The notes under the pieces are model-generated. The model was not told the origin of the DNA. It saw only the letters and a program-made list of their open reading frames with translations, and ran no database searches. This document shows positions 21,548 to 21,636 of a stretch of 21,636 nucleotides of DNA, piece by piece (position 1 is the stretch's first letter; each line of letters opens with the position of its first letter). Origin of the DNA: Caldatribacterium sp964426875 (GTDB lineage Bacteria > Atribacterota > Atribacteria > Atribacterales > Caldatribacteriaceae); NCBI GenBank assembly GCA_964426875.1, contig CAYRSB010000025.1, forward strand, positions 1 to 21,636, read 5' to 3'. A program made the translations under genes and the position numbers.

Positions 21548-21636
21548 CTCTCCACGCAAAAACAAAACGCCTCCCGAGTTGGTGACAGTGTCAACCTATT
21601 GTAGGAATATTTTTTGTAATCCTCTCCATTTCTGCC

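Noticed and set aside
1..21636. CRISPR arrays, tRNAs, rRNAs, transposases or phage genes
   Set aside because: No regularly spaced repeats, no tRNA-like cloverleaf with a CCA end, and no transposase or integrase sequence was recognised.

Overview
The window looks like part of a chromosome from an anaerobic, probably thermophilic and fermentative bacterium. Signs of this are several radical-SAM enzymes including a HydG-like hydrogenase maturase, a flavodiiron protein next to a ferritin, a BMP-type nucleoside or riboflavin-like ABC importer, and sugar isomerisation by L-fucose isomerase. Ribosome binding sites are strong (AGGAGG-type), genes are closely packed with ATGA or GTGA overlaps, and no rRNA, tRNA, CRISPR array or insertion sequence was seen. 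The style fits Atribacterota (Caldatribacterium-like), with Thermotogota or deep Firmicutes as alternatives. This placement is inference from gene content only.

Layout. Positions 1-1227 (+): an exported lipoprotein with a chymotrypsin-like serine protease domain, split by a -1 frameshift at an A7 tract. 1459-1725 (+): an 88-residue zinc-ribbon protein. A bidirectional terminator (1754-1791) separates it from a four-gene ABC import operon on the minus strand (6547 to 1790; ATPase, permease, permease, then the binding protein last). Divergent from it (+) are a 55-residue small membrane protein (6657-6824) and a sodium:solute symporter (6838-8433). Converging on the symporter (-) is a two-component system, a cytosolic GAF histidine kinase and a LuxR-type response regulator (10598 to 8461).

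From 10774 (+) lies a HydG-like radical-SAM gene with a structured, attenuator-like leader, overlapped by a 113-residue gene of unknown function. The end of that gene overlaps tail to tail a radical-SAM DNA repair/modification candidate (13725 to 12535, -). Next (+) are an SGNH esterase and a PaaI-type thioesterase, translationally coupled. Converging on them is a minus-strand cluster (18048 to 14858): PadR repressor, two half-permeases, flavodiiron protein FprA and ferritin. It looks like a redox, oxygen or metal stress unit under a clear sigma-A-type promoter, with a second promoter before fprA.

Divergent from padR is a nitroreductase (18262-18822, +). After a 26-bp-arm palindromic terminator comes L-fucose isomerase (20732 to 18921, -) with a near-consensus promoter. 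The window ends with mscL (21511 to 21050, -), whose protein carries a C-terminal zinc ribbon.

The points most worth a second look are the HydG-like protein in which the second cysteine of the C-terminal cluster motif is aspartate, the mutually exclusive RNA pairings in its leader, the A7 frameshift in the protease, and the PadR/permease/FprA/ferritin cluster.
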